Assembly: GCA_937928045.1 (NCBI GenBank)
Contig: CALFWO010000005.1
Coordinates: 226,726-290,725 of the forward strand
Source: an uncultured Saprospiraceae bacterium
Lineage (GTDB): Bacteria; Bacteroidota; Bacteroidia; Chitinophagales; Saprospiraceae
DNA: 64,000 nt
Direction of reading: 5' to 3'
The position numbers and the translations under genes are program-made. Under the pieces are notes generated by a model. That model saw only the letters and a program-made list of their open reading frames with translations. It was not told the DNA's origin and did no database searches. This document shows positions 54,380 to 63,130 of this stretch, piece by piece. Within the stretch, counting starts at the first letter, position 1. The number at the start of each line of letters is the position of its first letter.

Positions 54380-56065
54380 TTATCTTTTTACAACACGAAA
54401 AACCGTTGGTCGTTTGGAAGTGAAGACTTGAACCACATAGATTCCTGTTTCATATCCAGCCATTGATATTATCTTGCTTTGGTGACCTTCAATGTTTTCC
54501 ACTAATTCTCCTCCAATCTTGGAAATTCGAATATCAAATTGTTCAGGAACATAACCTGAAATTCGAATATCGCCGCTTGTTGGATTTGGAAAAATGGATA
54601 AGTCTTCGAAATAATTATGAACAGAAAGGGTGTATGAATATTCAAATTCATCGCTGTAATCCATTTGTTTCAATCTATAGTAGTTGATTCCTTTAATTGG
54701 ATTATCATGAAAAAAATTATAATAATTGATTCGTTCGGAATATCCATTTCCAGGAACATATCCTACCATTTTAAAATTATTTCCATCAGTTGAATGCTCA
54801 ATATTAAATCCCTTATTGTCATACTCTGAAGCTGTTGACCATGTAAGTTCGGTGATGCCTTCATCAGTAGATAAATTAAAAGATGAAAGTTCGACCGGCA
54901 GACTTTGACAGACGTCAATGACTTGCGCATTACTTGAACAGCCTGTAGCATTGGCAGCAAAATTCACATCTGCGGGATTTAATTCTAGCTTTGTACAAAT
55001 CCCAAGCACAGCACAATCACTAAGCATAGTGTTTCCAATAACATTTAGATCACCATTAATCGAAGTAATATTATCAAGTCCTGTTAATGAATTTAAAGCT
55101 GCGTTTCCAGTGATTTCTAATTGTCCATTAACGGTCAACAAAGATTCTAAGCCATTAAAATTGATAATGGCAGAATTGTTCGTGCAGTTAAATTGATTGT
55201 TGATAGTTGTTAAAGAAGACAATCCAGCAAGCGAATTTAAAGTTGCATTAGAACCTAGCCAAAATTGTCCATTGATGGTATTAATATTATCCAAACCCGA
55301 GAGAGAAGTTAGTTTAGGATTTGAGAGTATTTGCAAATAAAAACCAACAGAGTTCAAACCTTCAAGTCCGATCAAACTGGTGAGATTGTTATTACTACTT
55401 ATTTTTAAAAATCCAGAAAGATTAATCAGGTTATTTAAACCTGTTAAGTTGATAAGTGACGTATTACTGACGAGTTCTAAATTGCTTAGACCTGCAATAC
55501 CTTCTAATCCTGTTAGATCAGTCAAGCTAAGCATGAAATTAATACTGACTCCTTCGCCAATAGAATTTAGGTTAGACAATGCAGAAAGAGTGGTTACCGC
55601 ATTCAACCCAAAGAGCGTCATTTTACCATCGATACTTGTAAGATTTTCCAACCCTACGAGATTGGTAATGGTATTGACATTTTTCAAAGTTAGATCACCG
55701 ATAATGGTATTTAGATTTGACAATGGTGAAAGTGAAGTGAGGTCTGAAACATTTTCTATAATAAGATCTCCTCCAACTGAAGAGATATTTGCCAATCCAC
55801 TAATTGAAGTCAAATCTTGATTGTTAATAATGATTAGATCTTCGCTAATATTCAACAATGGCGATAGGCCGTCAAGATTAAGTATTTCAGCTGTAGTACT
55901 TCCCTCAATAGTAAGCGTACCCGAGATTGCGGTACAGTCGATATATGTGGTAGCAAAATTGTTGATTTCTGTTTGGGTGCTGAGCGTTAGATTTCCAACG
56001 GGGCACGCAGCATTGCCTTGATTGAAAAAGGTAAAAAGTGTAAATAATAATATGACAATGCGCAT
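54380..56065 (-). CDS. secreted leucine-rich repeat protein with T9SS sorting domain
   Basis: 561 residues with a signal peptide (1-18, ending NQGNA) followed by a Cys-x18-Cys cap. About 14 repeats of 23 residues follow from residue 60 to 370, each like LTSLSGLDNINTINGQFWLG, with regularly placed Leu, Gly and Asn (receptor L-domain or LRR-like). A T9SS-associated beta-sandwich with VELSSFNLSTDEGITELTWSTASEYDNKGFNI, the usual spacer of Bacteroidota secreted proteins, precedes the sorting domain (LSIFPNPTSGDIRIS ... TGIYVVQVFTS). It is predicted to bind partners at the surface. It converges with the glycosidase-like gene. Confidence 0.86.
   Translation of the reverse strand: MRIVILLFTLFTFFNQGNAACPVGNLTLSTQTEINNFATTYIDCTAISGTLTIEGSTTAEILNLDGLSPLLNISEDLIIINNQDLTSISGLANISSVGGDLIIENVSDLTSLSPLSNLNTIIGDLTLKNVNTITNLVGLENLTSIDGKMTLFGLNAVTTLSALSNLNSIGEGVSINFMLSLTDLTGLEGIAGLSNLELVSNTSLINLTGLNNLINLSGFLKISSNNNLTSLIGLEGLNSVGFYLQILSNPKLTSLSGLDNINTINGQFWLGSNATLNSLAGLSSLTTINNQFNCTNNSAIINFNGLESLLTVNGQLEITGNAALNSLTGLDNITSINGDLNVIGNTMLSDCAVLGICTKLELNPADVNFAANATGCSSNAQVIDVCQSLPVELSSFNLSTDEGITELTWSTASEYDNKGFNIEHSTDGNNFKMVGYVPGNGYSERINYYNFFHDNPIKGINYYRLKQMDYSDEFEYSYTLSVHNYFEDLSIFPNPTSGDIRISGYVPEQFDIRISKIGGELVENIEGHQSKIISMAGYETGIYVVQVFTSKRPTVFRVVKR
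54955..55975 (-). repeat. about 14 tandem 23-codon leucine-rich repeats
   Basis: Repeats of about 69 bp in frame, with a recurring Leu-x-x-Leu-x-x-Leu-x-x-(I/L)-x-x-(I/L)-x-G register. The later units, near the C-terminus of the protein, are the most alike. Confidence 0.75.
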
Positions 56066-56244
56066 AACAAGTAAAGTTTGTATTTTCCTAAAAGGAAGGT
56101 ACCCATTCTCAAAGGTAGAATTCGATCATTGGAGTTTTAGATTTGATAATTACCATTAAATGCTTAGGTATAAAGACTTAACTCAATCAGGAAAATTGAT
56201 GAAATTAGAAAAGGTATTAATGTGTTGCAGTAATTGGTTAGAAT

Positions 56245-56290
56245 TAAAAAAGATAACCCGTAGCACCTCTTGCGAGAACTACGGGTCATC
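56245..56290 (-). terminator. strong intrinsic terminator downstream of the small ORF
   Basis: On the minus strand GACCCGTAG pairs with CTACGGGTTATC, with an inner CTC/GAG stem around TTGC, followed by TTTTTT (A-run on the plus strand at 56246-56251). It lies 37 nt after the stop of the small ORF 56328-56450 and about 230 nt after the Spy-like gene. Confidence 0.85.
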
Positions 56291-56327
56291 GTCTACCAAT
56301 CGCTGATCCTAAAGTCTTATACCATTT

Positions 56328-56450
56328 TCAATCTGTGCTTCGTGTTTTTGGGTCGAGTACCTCCTTGATTGATGGTATGTAATTCGGTTTATTAAGGCTA
56401 TTAGAAAAATGCCAGGGACGATTTCCTAGATTATAATTTGCGTAGTTCAT
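56328..56450 (-). CDS. candidate 40-residue small protein
   Basis: An ATG-to-TGA frame of 40 codons lies between the Spy-like gene and a strong terminator. Its product begins MNYANYNLGNRPWHF, continues SNSLNKPNYIPSIKEV and ends DPKTRSTD. It is polar, with four Pro, one Trp and no hydrophobic segment, and reads like a natural coding sequence (no internal stop, mixed codons, compact position before a terminator). No family is recognised. It may instead be part of a non-coding RNA or 3' UTR. Co-transcription with the gene ending at 56520 is plausible. Confidence 0.4.
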   Translation of the reverse strand: MNYANYNLGNRPWHFSNSLNKPNYIPSIKEVLDPKTRSTD

Positions 56451-56519
56451 TGATGCGGCGTGTATTGCGGGTGTTATGCGATCAGTGAAAAATTATTAAT
56501 CGTCCTTGGATATTTAAAG

Positions 56520-56849
56520 TTATCCTTGTGTTTGCATTGCTTTCCACTTTTCAAATTGCGCTGGAGTTAAAATTCCTGCTAATTCTTTAGCAAAAGAAGC
56601 GTCTAATTCGTCGAGCTTAGGACCAATTTCTTTTGCATCCTTTGAGGAGGATTCAATGGCCGTTTGCTTTTTTTGAAAAGCTGTTAGAATCGTTTCGACT
56701 TTCGTAGTTTGATCTGCAGATAATTCCAAACTTTTTGCCATAACTGCCGTCTCTTTTGATATTACTGCTTCGGCTGCTTGAGCATTAATGTTCGAAGAAA
56801 ATAATAATCCTAAAGCAAAAATAAATGTTAAACGCATGAGCTTCTTCAT
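56520..56849 (-). CDS. Spy/CpxP-like small secreted protein
   Basis: 109 residues with a signal peptide (1-24, ending SNINAQ). The mature part is a single helical unit with alternating charged and hydrophobic residues: KETAVMAKSLELSADQTTKVETILTAF, then IGPKLDELDASFAKELAGILTPAQFEKW. The LTPAQFEKW end is the LTxxQ signature of Spy/CpxP-like or DUF-type periplasmic helical proteins. It may be a chaperone or stress-protection protein. An inverted repeat lies 18-36 nt upstream of the ATG, and a small ORF and terminator lie downstream. Confidence 0.8.
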   Translation of the reverse strand: MKKLMRLTFIFALGLLFSSNINAQAAEAVISKETAVMAKSLELSADQTTKVETILTAFQKKQTAIESSSKDAKEIGPKLDELDASFAKELAGILTPAQFEKWKAMQTQG

Positions 56850-56866
56850 GGTGACTAGGGTTTTGT

Positions 56867-56885
56867 GCCTATTGATGCAATAGGC
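56867..56885. promoter_or_regulatory. perfect inverted repeat upstream of the Spy-like gene
   Basis: GCCTATTG and CAATAGGC flank a 3-nt spacer (ATG), giving an 8+8 bp perfect inverted repeat 18 nt upstream of the start codon. It could be an operator or a 5' UTR hairpin in the minus-strand leader. Confidence 0.45.
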
Positions 56886-57124
56886 TGGTTAATTAAATAA
56901 CGCCGAAATAGGCTTGTAATGAAAAGACACAGATCGGATAGTTGTATTTCCTGTGTCATTAACTGCGCAATAAATTTTTGAACAGTTTTTTTATTATGTA
57001 AATATTGAATAAATATTCGCTATTCACATTTTCTATAACCAAGATGGGGGAAAAGGAACTCTTGGTTGCGTATTAAATTAAATAAATATGTAAGTGTCAG
57101 AAAAACAGGCGTATAAATTTCATT

Positions 57125-59050
57125 TTAGACACTCATGAACTCCCAGCCGGTACGGTAACTTCCATGTTTTTCAACATATTCAAGAAAAGAAAGATAAAAA
57201 GAGTCGCCACCTATAGTTGCAGAATCGCCAATGACGACCAATAGTTTCCTGGCTCTTGTCATGGCTACGTTCATTCGTCTATAGTCTTTCAAAAATCCGA
57301 TTTCAGAACTGGTATTGCTTCGAACTAAACTTATGTATACAATATCTCTTTCTTGTCCTTGAAAGCCATCTATGGTTTTGATGGTGATTTGGGAAGCAAG
57401 ACTTGACAAGGACTCATCTTCAGAAATTGATTCTTCAATATGATTTATTTGTTCTTTATATGGAGAAATAATTCCAATGCTTGGGAGGTTTTCTTTGTCC
57501 TGAATTTCTGTAAAAGCTAAGAGGTGTTCTCTCAATACAAAATATTCTCCTTCGTTATATTTACTTAAAGATTTCTTGTTTACTTTTTCGTCAAATCCAC
57601 AACCTGCAGTGTCAATATATTCTATAGGTTTTCCTGAGTAATTTTTAACAGCCCAGTTTGCCACAAAATCAGCTGCAATTAATTCATTATTATAAAACTG
57701 CTTATTTGAGAAATTCATAATGGCAGCATTCATTCTATATTGAGTATTAAGGAATGCTTGCTGATCAAAGGAACTGATTAATCTTTCGAGTAGGGTAGTT
57801 TCTAATCCTTCTTTTTTCGCAGCGATGGACTTTACAGTTGGAGGTAACTGAAATGGATCTCCTGCCAAAACAACTTTCTGCGAACGAAGAATTGGGATCC
57901 AGGTGGCTGGCTCAAGCGCTTGTCCCGCTTCATCAATAACTACAGTATGGAAGTTGATTTTTTTCAAACTGGAGTGAGTTGAATTCACAAAAGTACAGGC
58001 AATGACATTAGCTTGGAATAAAACTTCGTCCAGCAATCGATCTTCTAATTGTCTCGCCCAAGATTCTAGATCCCTGGCTTCTTTTAGATTAGCGATGTTT
58101 TCCGTTCTGGCTTCGCGCTGACTCCATTTTTTAAATTTCCTGGTTTTCTTCCTAATCGCTTCTGCTTGCTGTCGAACTTTTTTGATGTTTTTATTTTCAG
58201 GATGAAGCGCAAGTCGGTTCTCTAAAGTAATTTCTAAGATGGATTCATCTACTCTTGAGATGTTTCCAATTCGAACCACGTTCAATCCTGCATTAGAACA
58301 GCGTTCTGCTAATAAGTCTACGGCTGCATTACTTGGTGCGCAGACTAAGACTTGATTTTCTTGTTTGCTCAGAAGGGAAATGGCTTTGACCAAAGTTGTT
58401 GTTTTGCCGGTACCAGGAGGCCCATGAATAATTGCCACATCTTTTGCGCTCAATACATGTTTGACGGCTGCCTCTTGGGAAGCATTTAGCTGTTCCACTG
58501 AAAATTCTGGAGCATTGCCAAAGGCCGGAGGAATCTTTCCGAAGCAAATACCTTTTAATTCTTTTAGTCGACCGGAGGAGCATTTGTGTAGTTCCTTTAA
58601 AGTCTTGTCCATTTCGATGTACGTACGCTCATCAAATTGTAATTCTATTGAGATGTCTCCGTCGTCAATCCAAAATGGGAATTCTTCAACATTAAGAATG
58701 ATTTTCATTTTGTGCCGATGAACAAAGTAGATTACTCCACTAACCGCATGTCGATCTTTTTGCTCATTGGCTTTGGCGGACAAAAATACATCTACTGGGC
58801 CACCTGCCCTGAGGCGATGTGGACCATCTTGCGATCTATTTCTTTCGACTTGTATATATGCTCGATTGCCTAATGTAAATCCTTTCTTGGTTAATACCGT
58901 TGGATGCCAACTGACTCCTTTTTCTACCTTTTGCTTTTGATTCGCCTTTGCCAATTCAGCTTGAAATCGATCATAATCCTCTTTTTTTTCTAGAGCCAAA
59001 AGCCGCTTTAAATTCAATATCTCCTGATCAATGTCTTCCCATGATTTCAT
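57125..59050 (-). CDS. superfamily 1 helicase, IGHMBP2/Upf1-like
   Basis: 641 residues with a complete helicase core. Walker A GPPGTGKT lies at 210-217, and a VIDEAGQALEPATW segment (motif II with DEAG) near 366. LAGDPFQLPPTVKS (motif III) and TQYRMNAAIMNFSN (motif IV-like) follow, then TIKTIDGFQGQERDIVYISLVRSN (motif V) and YRRMNVAMTRARKLLVVIGD (motif VI). An N-terminal OB-like domain (1-180) precedes the core, as in the IGHMBP2/Upf1 subfamily. The enzyme should unwind DNA or RNA with ATP; the cellular role in Bacteroidota is not defined. It is monocistronic. Confidence 0.95.
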   Translation of the reverse strand: MKSWEDIDQEILNLKRLLALEKKEDYDRFQAELAKANQKQKVEKGVSWHPTVLTKKGFTLGNRAYIQVERNRSQDGPHRLRAGGPVDVFLSAKANEQKDRHAVSGVIYFVHRHKMKIILNVEEFPFWIDDGDISIELQFDERTYIEMDKTLKELHKCSSGRLKELKGICFGKIPPAFGNAPEFSVEQLNASQEAAVKHVLSAKDVAIIHGPPGTGKTTTLVKAISLLSKQENQVLVCAPSNAAVDLLAERCSNAGLNVVRIGNISRVDESILEITLENRLALHPENKNIKKVRQQAEAIRKKTRKFKKWSQREARTENIANLKEARDLESWARQLEDRLLDEVLFQANVIACTFVNSTHSSLKKINFHTVVIDEAGQALEPATWIPILRSQKVVLAGDPFQLPPTVKSIAAKKEGLETTLLERLISSFDQQAFLNTQYRMNAAIMNFSNKQFYNNELIAADFVANWAVKNYSGKPIEYIDTAGCGFDEKVNKKSLSKYNEGEYFVLREHLLAFTEIQDKENLPSIGIISPYKEQINHIEESISEDESLSSLASQITIKTIDGFQGQERDIVYISLVRSNTSSEIGFLKDYRRMNVAMTRARKLLVVIGDSATIGGDSFYLSFLEYVEKHGSYRTGWEFMSV

Positions 59051-59183
59051 GCTACAAGATTACCAAAATTTAATAAATACATTTCATCTTTGTAAAAAGG
59101 GATTGTTACTCTTAACGTTTACATGCTTGCAATTACGCAAATTATATGTTATTTTCAAATGAATACCAAATACCCCAAATGGA

Positions 59184-59639
59184 ATGAGAATATTAATGGT
59201 TTGTCTAGGGAATATTTGTAGATCGCCCTTGGCTGAAGGAATCATGAGGCATCAGATCAAAACTGAAGGATTAACTTGGAACATTGATTCGGCAGGAACG
59301 GGAGCTTGGCACGCTGGTGAAAAACCAGATCCTAGATCTATAGAAGTTGCTCATCGAAATGGAATTGATATCACAGGACAACGTGCGAGGCAATTTGTCC
59401 CATTGGACTTTGATCGATTTGATCATATCTTTGTAATGGACGCTGAAAATCTCAAAAATGTCTTGGCTTTAGCGCCTCACGATTTGGCCCGAGAAAAAGT
59501 AGAGATGATAATGAACCGAGTTTATCCAAATGAAAATCGCCGAGTTCCCGATCCTTATTATGGCGGAAAGACTGGCTTCGATGATGTTTTTGAAATGTTG
59601 GAGGAGGCTTGCAAAAAAATTATCTCTGAACATTTATAG
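59184..59639 (+). CDS. low-molecular-weight protein-tyrosine phosphatase
   Basis: 151 residues, the normal family size. The phosphate loop CLGNICRS (Cys7, Arg13) lies at the start, followed by SAGTGAWHAGEKPDPRS. The general acid Asp123 is in VPDPYYGG. The enzyme removes phosphate from tyrosine and, in bacteria, often regulates exopolysaccharide kinases; no such kinase is near here, so the target is unknown. It converges with sucA. Confidence 0.95.
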   Translation: MRILMVCLGNICRSPLAEGIMRHQIKTEGLTWNIDSAGTGAWHAGEKPDPRSIEVAHRNGIDITGQRARQFVPLDFDRFDHIFVMDAENLKNVLALAPHDLAREKVEMIMNRVYPNENRRVPDPYYGGKTGFDDVFEMLEEACKKIISEHL

Positions 59640-59698
59640 TTCAATTCATTTTTCCATTCCTAACTACCCAAAGGTTTTTCGCGTGTAGAACTTGAAGC

Positions 59699-59757
59699 GG
59701 TCAGGAGACCGGTCACTTGGTGCTTAGTTTTAACCTTGAATCAAAGGTTTCCTGATC
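59699..59757. other. intergenic long inverted repeat
   Basis: GGTCAGGAGACC (59699-59710, starting at the G before position 59701) can pair with GGTTTCCTGATC (59746-59757) with only G-T wobbles, giving about 12 bp around a 35-nt loop. The loop can also fold an AACCTT/AAGGTT hairpin. It lies between two convergent genes and lacks a T tract, so it is not a simple terminator. Confidence 0.45.
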
Positions 59758-59813
59758 TCCTAGCAAATATTGCTGTACCAAAAGCCTACCGAGTTCTTGG
59801 TCCCAACCAAAAA

Positions 59814-59842
59814 AAAGAGCCATGATTGCTCATGGCTCTTTA
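59814..59842 (-). terminator. intrinsic terminator of sucA
   Basis: On the minus strand AAAGAGCCATGA pairs with TCATGGCTCTTT around GCAA, followed by a T tract (the A-run at 59809-59816 on the plus strand). It lies 22 nt after the sucA stop and may also act for the convergent phosphatase gene. Confidence 0.92.
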
Positions 59843-59864
59843 AGGTTTTCAATATAAATTATAA

Positions 59865-62612
59865 CTAACCAATGGCTTGAGTCACAATATCACTTTGTTG
59901 TTTTTCATGAACCTTTTTAAATCCAGTGGAAGGACTAGCAGAAGCTTTTCTTGCGATTACTTGTAATCCTGCATCTGGCAATTCGCCATGAATGAACGAC
60001 CAATACCCCATATTAAGTGGTTCTTCTTGAACCCAGAACTTGTCCGCCTTGGCGTATTTCTTCAATAATTTTTTCACATGAGTAGCCGGGAAAGGATACA
60101 ATTGCTCGATGCGAATAATGGCAACATCTTTTTTACCTTTTCGCTCCTTTTCTGCAAGTAGATCGTAATAGATCTTTCCGCTACAGAAAATGGCGCGCTT
60201 CGCTTTTCCTCCTTGTCTTGGTCCAAAGTCTTCATCATCGTAATATTCATAAAATGAATTCTCCGGTTTCTTTTCGAAAGCTTCCATTGGAGAAACACAT
60301 TTCGGATGTCTTAGCAAAGATTTCGGTGACATTACAATCAATGGCTTTCTAAAAGGTCGAGCCAATTGACGTCTGATCGCATGGAAGAAGTTTGCAGGTG
60401 TTGTAATATTTGCGACTGTTATATTGTGCTCAGCGCAAAGCTGTAAAAAACGTTCTACTCTCGCGCTGGAATGCTCTGGACCTTGTCCTTCATATCCATG
60501 AGGCAACAACATCACCAAGCCACTCATTCTTTGCCACTTACTTTCTGCTGCAGAAATATATTGATCCACAATTGTTTGAGCACCATTGTAGAAATCTCCA
60601 AACTGTGCTTCCCAAACCACTAAGGCATCAGGTGTTGCAAGCGAATATCCATATTCAAATCCGAGAACAGCAAACTCAGAAAGTAGGGAATTAAAAATTC
60701 TATATTTTCCTTGCTTAGCAGATAGGCCAGAAAGTCGGTTGTAAGGCTCGTATGTTTTTGCATCCTTTAGGACTGCATGTCTATGAGAGAAAGTACCTCT
60801 CTTAACATCTTGCCCCGTCATCCTAACATCTTTTCCATCCATCAATATGGAACCATAAGCCATTAATTCGGCCATTGCCCAATCTACCATCTTACGATCA
60901 ATCAATTTGTGCGTTCCTTTGAAAAGTCTATTTACTTTCCCTAGCGGATTGAATCCTTCTGGAAGCGTCACCAAGTGATTAACAATATCTTTGGCCCTCT
61001 TTTTTGAAATTCCAGTAGGAGGACTAATTTCATAGTCTTTCGTAGTGGTCTTTTTCTTTAATTTTTGCCAAGCCTTCTCTGGCTGCTGATAGCTATATGG
61101 AAGTGCTTTTTGTTTCACTGAATCCAATCTGGCTTGAAGATCTGACCAGAAAGTCTTTTCCATTTTCTCAGCCATTTCCTTTTCAAAGGTTCCATTCTGA
61201 ATCAGATGATTAACATAGAGTTCTCTTGGGTCCTTATGACTTCCAATTGATTTATACATTTCTGGCTGAGTGAACTTAGGATCATCTCCCTCGTTGTGTC
61301 CATGACGGCGATAACAAACCATGTCTATGAATACATCATTATTGAACAGCTGACGATATTCAATGGCCAATTCAGAAGCGAAGATTACTGCTTCTGGATC
61401 ATCCCCATTGACATGAAATACTGGCGCTTGGATTAACGAAGCTGCAGCAGTGGAGTAGGTAGAAGATCTTGCATCTTCAAAATCTGTTGTAAATCCAATT
61501 TGATTGTTGATTACATAGTGGATTGTACCTCCAGTGTAGTAACCTTCCAATTGACTCATTTGGACGGTTTCGTAAACAACTCCTTGGCCCGCAACTGCAG
61601 CATCACCATGAATCAATATTGGTAAAATTTTGTCGTAATCAGATCCATAAAGAATATCCGCTTTAGCCCTGGAAAATCCTTGAACCACTGGATCCACAGA
61701 TTCTAAATGCGATGGATTAGGTACAAGTTTTAAGTGAACTTTCTTACCAGAAGGTGTTTTAACAAGAGACGAATAACCCAAATGGTATTTTACATCTCCA
61801 TCACCGTTCGAAAGGTCAGGAATACTTTGTCCTTCAAATTCATTGAAAATGTGTTCGTAGGTTTTTCCCATCACATTGGCCAAGACATTTAATCTTCCTC
61901 TATGCGCCATTCCGATAATAACCTCTTCTACTTTGTCTTCTGCACCCTTATTGATGATGGCATCTATTGCTGCAATGGTAGTTTCTCCACCTTCTAAGGA
62001 GAATCTCTTTTGACCAATATATTTGGTATGTAAAAAGCGTTCAAATCCAACAGCTCCGTTCAGCTTTTCTAAAATTCGTTTTTTCTTTTCCATGCTAAGA
62101 CCATAGTCTTTAGCTCTGCCCTCGATTTTATTCCTTAACCACATCCGTTTTTTGCGATCCTCTATATGAGCATATTCAAATCCGATGCTTCCACAATAGA
62201 TCATTTTTAAATGATCTAAAATCTGTTGCAACGTTGCGTTTTTTAATCCCAACTCATTTCCTGCCAGAAATACTTTGTTTAAGTCTGAATCTGAAAGGTT
62301 GTAGTCCGCAAGGTCCAAATGGGGCTGTCTGTCTAGCCGCTCTCGTATAGGATTTGTTTTAGACAACAAATGCCCTCGACTTCTGAATCCATGTATTATT
62401 GAAAGAACTCCAAATTCTTTGTCAACTTGACTTGCAGGTGCTGAGCCGTTACTTTGGCCATTTTCGGCTCCATTGTTATTCTGTCCGAAATCAAATCCTT
62501 GAAAAAAGGAACGCCAACCGTCTTCCACACTAGATGGATCAGACTGGTACTTCTTGTACATTTCTTCGATGAAGCTCGGATGGGCATTAAAGACGTAGGA
62601 ATAGTCACTCAT
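59865..62612 (-). CDS. sucA: 2-oxoglutarate dehydrogenase E1 component
   Basis: 915 residues, the normal size of the thiamin-dependent E1 of the 2-oxoglutarate dehydrogenase complex, which decarboxylates 2-oxoglutarate in the TCA cycle and passes succinyl to E2. The N-terminus SFIEEMYKKYQSDPSSVEDGWRSFF is the classic E1o start. GFERFLHTKYIGQKRFSLEGGET and IIGMAHRGRLNVLANV belong to the E1 active centre. ILIHGDAAVAGQGVVYET and INNQIGFTT form the ThDP-binding region (GDA...NN motif), and LPHGYEGQGPEHSSARVERFLQ lies near the C-terminal third. E2 and E3 genes are not adjacent. It is transcribed alone and has its own terminator. Confidence 0.97.
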   Translation of the reverse strand: MSDYSYVFNAHPSFIEEMYKKYQSDPSSVEDGWRSFFQGFDFGQNNNGAENGQSNGSAPASQVDKEFGVLSIIHGFRSRGHLLSKTNPIRERLDRQPHLDLADYNLSDSDLNKVFLAGNELGLKNATLQQILDHLKMIYCGSIGFEYAHIEDRKKRMWLRNKIEGRAKDYGLSMEKKKRILEKLNGAVGFERFLHTKYIGQKRFSLEGGETTIAAIDAIINKGAEDKVEEVIIGMAHRGRLNVLANVMGKTYEHIFNEFEGQSIPDLSNGDGDVKYHLGYSSLVKTPSGKKVHLKLVPNPSHLESVDPVVQGFSRAKADILYGSDYDKILPILIHGDAAVAGQGVVYETVQMSQLEGYYTGGTIHYVINNQIGFTTDFEDARSSTYSTAAASLIQAPVFHVNGDDPEAVIFASELAIEYRQLFNNDVFIDMVCYRRHGHNEGDDPKFTQPEMYKSIGSHKDPRELYVNHLIQNGTFEKEMAEKMEKTFWSDLQARLDSVKQKALPYSYQQPEKAWQKLKKKTTTKDYEISPPTGISKKRAKDIVNHLVTLPEGFNPLGKVNRLFKGTHKLIDRKMVDWAMAELMAYGSILMDGKDVRMTGQDVKRGTFSHRHAVLKDAKTYEPYNRLSGLSAKQGKYRIFNSLLSEFAVLGFEYGYSLATPDALVVWEAQFGDFYNGAQTIVDQYISAAESKWQRMSGLVMLLPHGYEGQGPEHSSARVERFLQLCAEHNITVANITTPANFFHAIRRQLARPFRKPLIVMSPKSLLRHPKCVSPMEAFEKKPENSFYEYYDDEDFGPRQGGKAKRAIFCSGKIYYDLLAEKERKGKKDVAIIRIEQLYPFPATHVKKLLKKYAKADKFWVQEEPLNMGYWSFIHGELPDAGLQVIARKASASPSTGFKKVHEKQQSDIVTQAIG

Positions 62613-62626
62613 GATGATCTAAAAGT

Positions 62627-62643
62627 TAGCAGTTTTACTGCTA
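62627..62643. promoter_or_regulatory. inverted repeat in the sucA leader
   Basis: TAGCAGT-TTT-ACTGCTA, a perfect 7+7 bp inverted repeat with a 3-nt spacer, lies 15-31 nt upstream of the sucA start codon. It is either an operator or a short mRNA hairpin near the ribosome entry site. Confidence 0.35.
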
Positions 62644-62784
62644 TTTAACGGGTGATTGGATGCTTGGTTCGAAAATCGGTAAAAACCTTGACAAATATCG
62701 TGGTTATTTAGGGAAAAAAAACGCCTGAAATCATTTATTCAAGATATTTTTTCAAAAAGACTTTCCTTTTCTAGATAAAAGCCA

Positions 62785-62792
62785 TAAATTTG
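62785..62792 (+). promoter_or_regulatory. -7 promoter element of rpsT
   Basis: TAAATTTG matches TAnnTTTG and lies 28 nt before the rpsT ATG, followed by GC at the usual transition. No strong -33 element is obvious. Confidence 0.55.
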
Positions 62793-62819
62793 CGCTCCGA
62801 TTGCTAAAAATAATAACTT

Positions 62820-63071
62820 ATGGCTCAACATCAGTCTTCAAAAAAGAGAATTAGACAAGACGCTAAAAAGCGTATTCAAAACCGTTATTACAAGAAAACG
62901 GCTAGAACTGCTATCAAGAAATTGAGAGAGCTAGAAGACAAGGCTGAAGCTCAGAAGTTTCTTCCTAAAGTTGTTTCTATGATCGATCGTTTGGTTAAGA
63001 GAAATTCTTGGCACAAGAATAAGGCTTCAAACTTGAAAAGCAAGTTGATGTCTCGCGTAGCAGGAATGTAA
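62820..63071 (+). CDS. rpsT: 30S ribosomal protein S20
   Basis: 83 residues, strongly basic, no signal peptide. MAQHQSSKKRIRQDAKKRIQNRYYKKTART at the start and LVKRNSWHKNKASNLKSKLMSRV at the end are the S20 hallmarks, and the length fits the family. S20 binds 16S rRNA early in 30S assembly. The gene is monocistronic between a clear promoter and a strong terminator. Confidence 0.98.
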   Translation: MAQHQSSKKRIRQDAKKRIQNRYYKKTARTAIKKLRELEDKAEAQKFLPKVVSMIDRLVKRNSWHKNKASNLKSKLMSRVAGM

Positions 63072-63091
63072 GATTCTTTTATTTTAGCAGT

Positions 63092-63130
63092 AAAAAAGGT
63101 GGTTTAGTCTCGTACTGACCACCTTTTTTA
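63092..63130 (+). terminator. strong intrinsic terminator of rpsT
   Basis: AAAAAAGGTGGT pairs with ACCACCTTTTTT around a loop of about 13 nt that can extend the stem with AGT/ACT. It lies 20 nt after rpsT. Confidence 0.92.

Noticed and set aside
54918-55820. plus-strand frames opposite the leucine-rich repeat gene
   Set aside because: Repeat-derived antisense shadows; the minus-strand frame has a signal peptide, LRRs and a T9SS domain.
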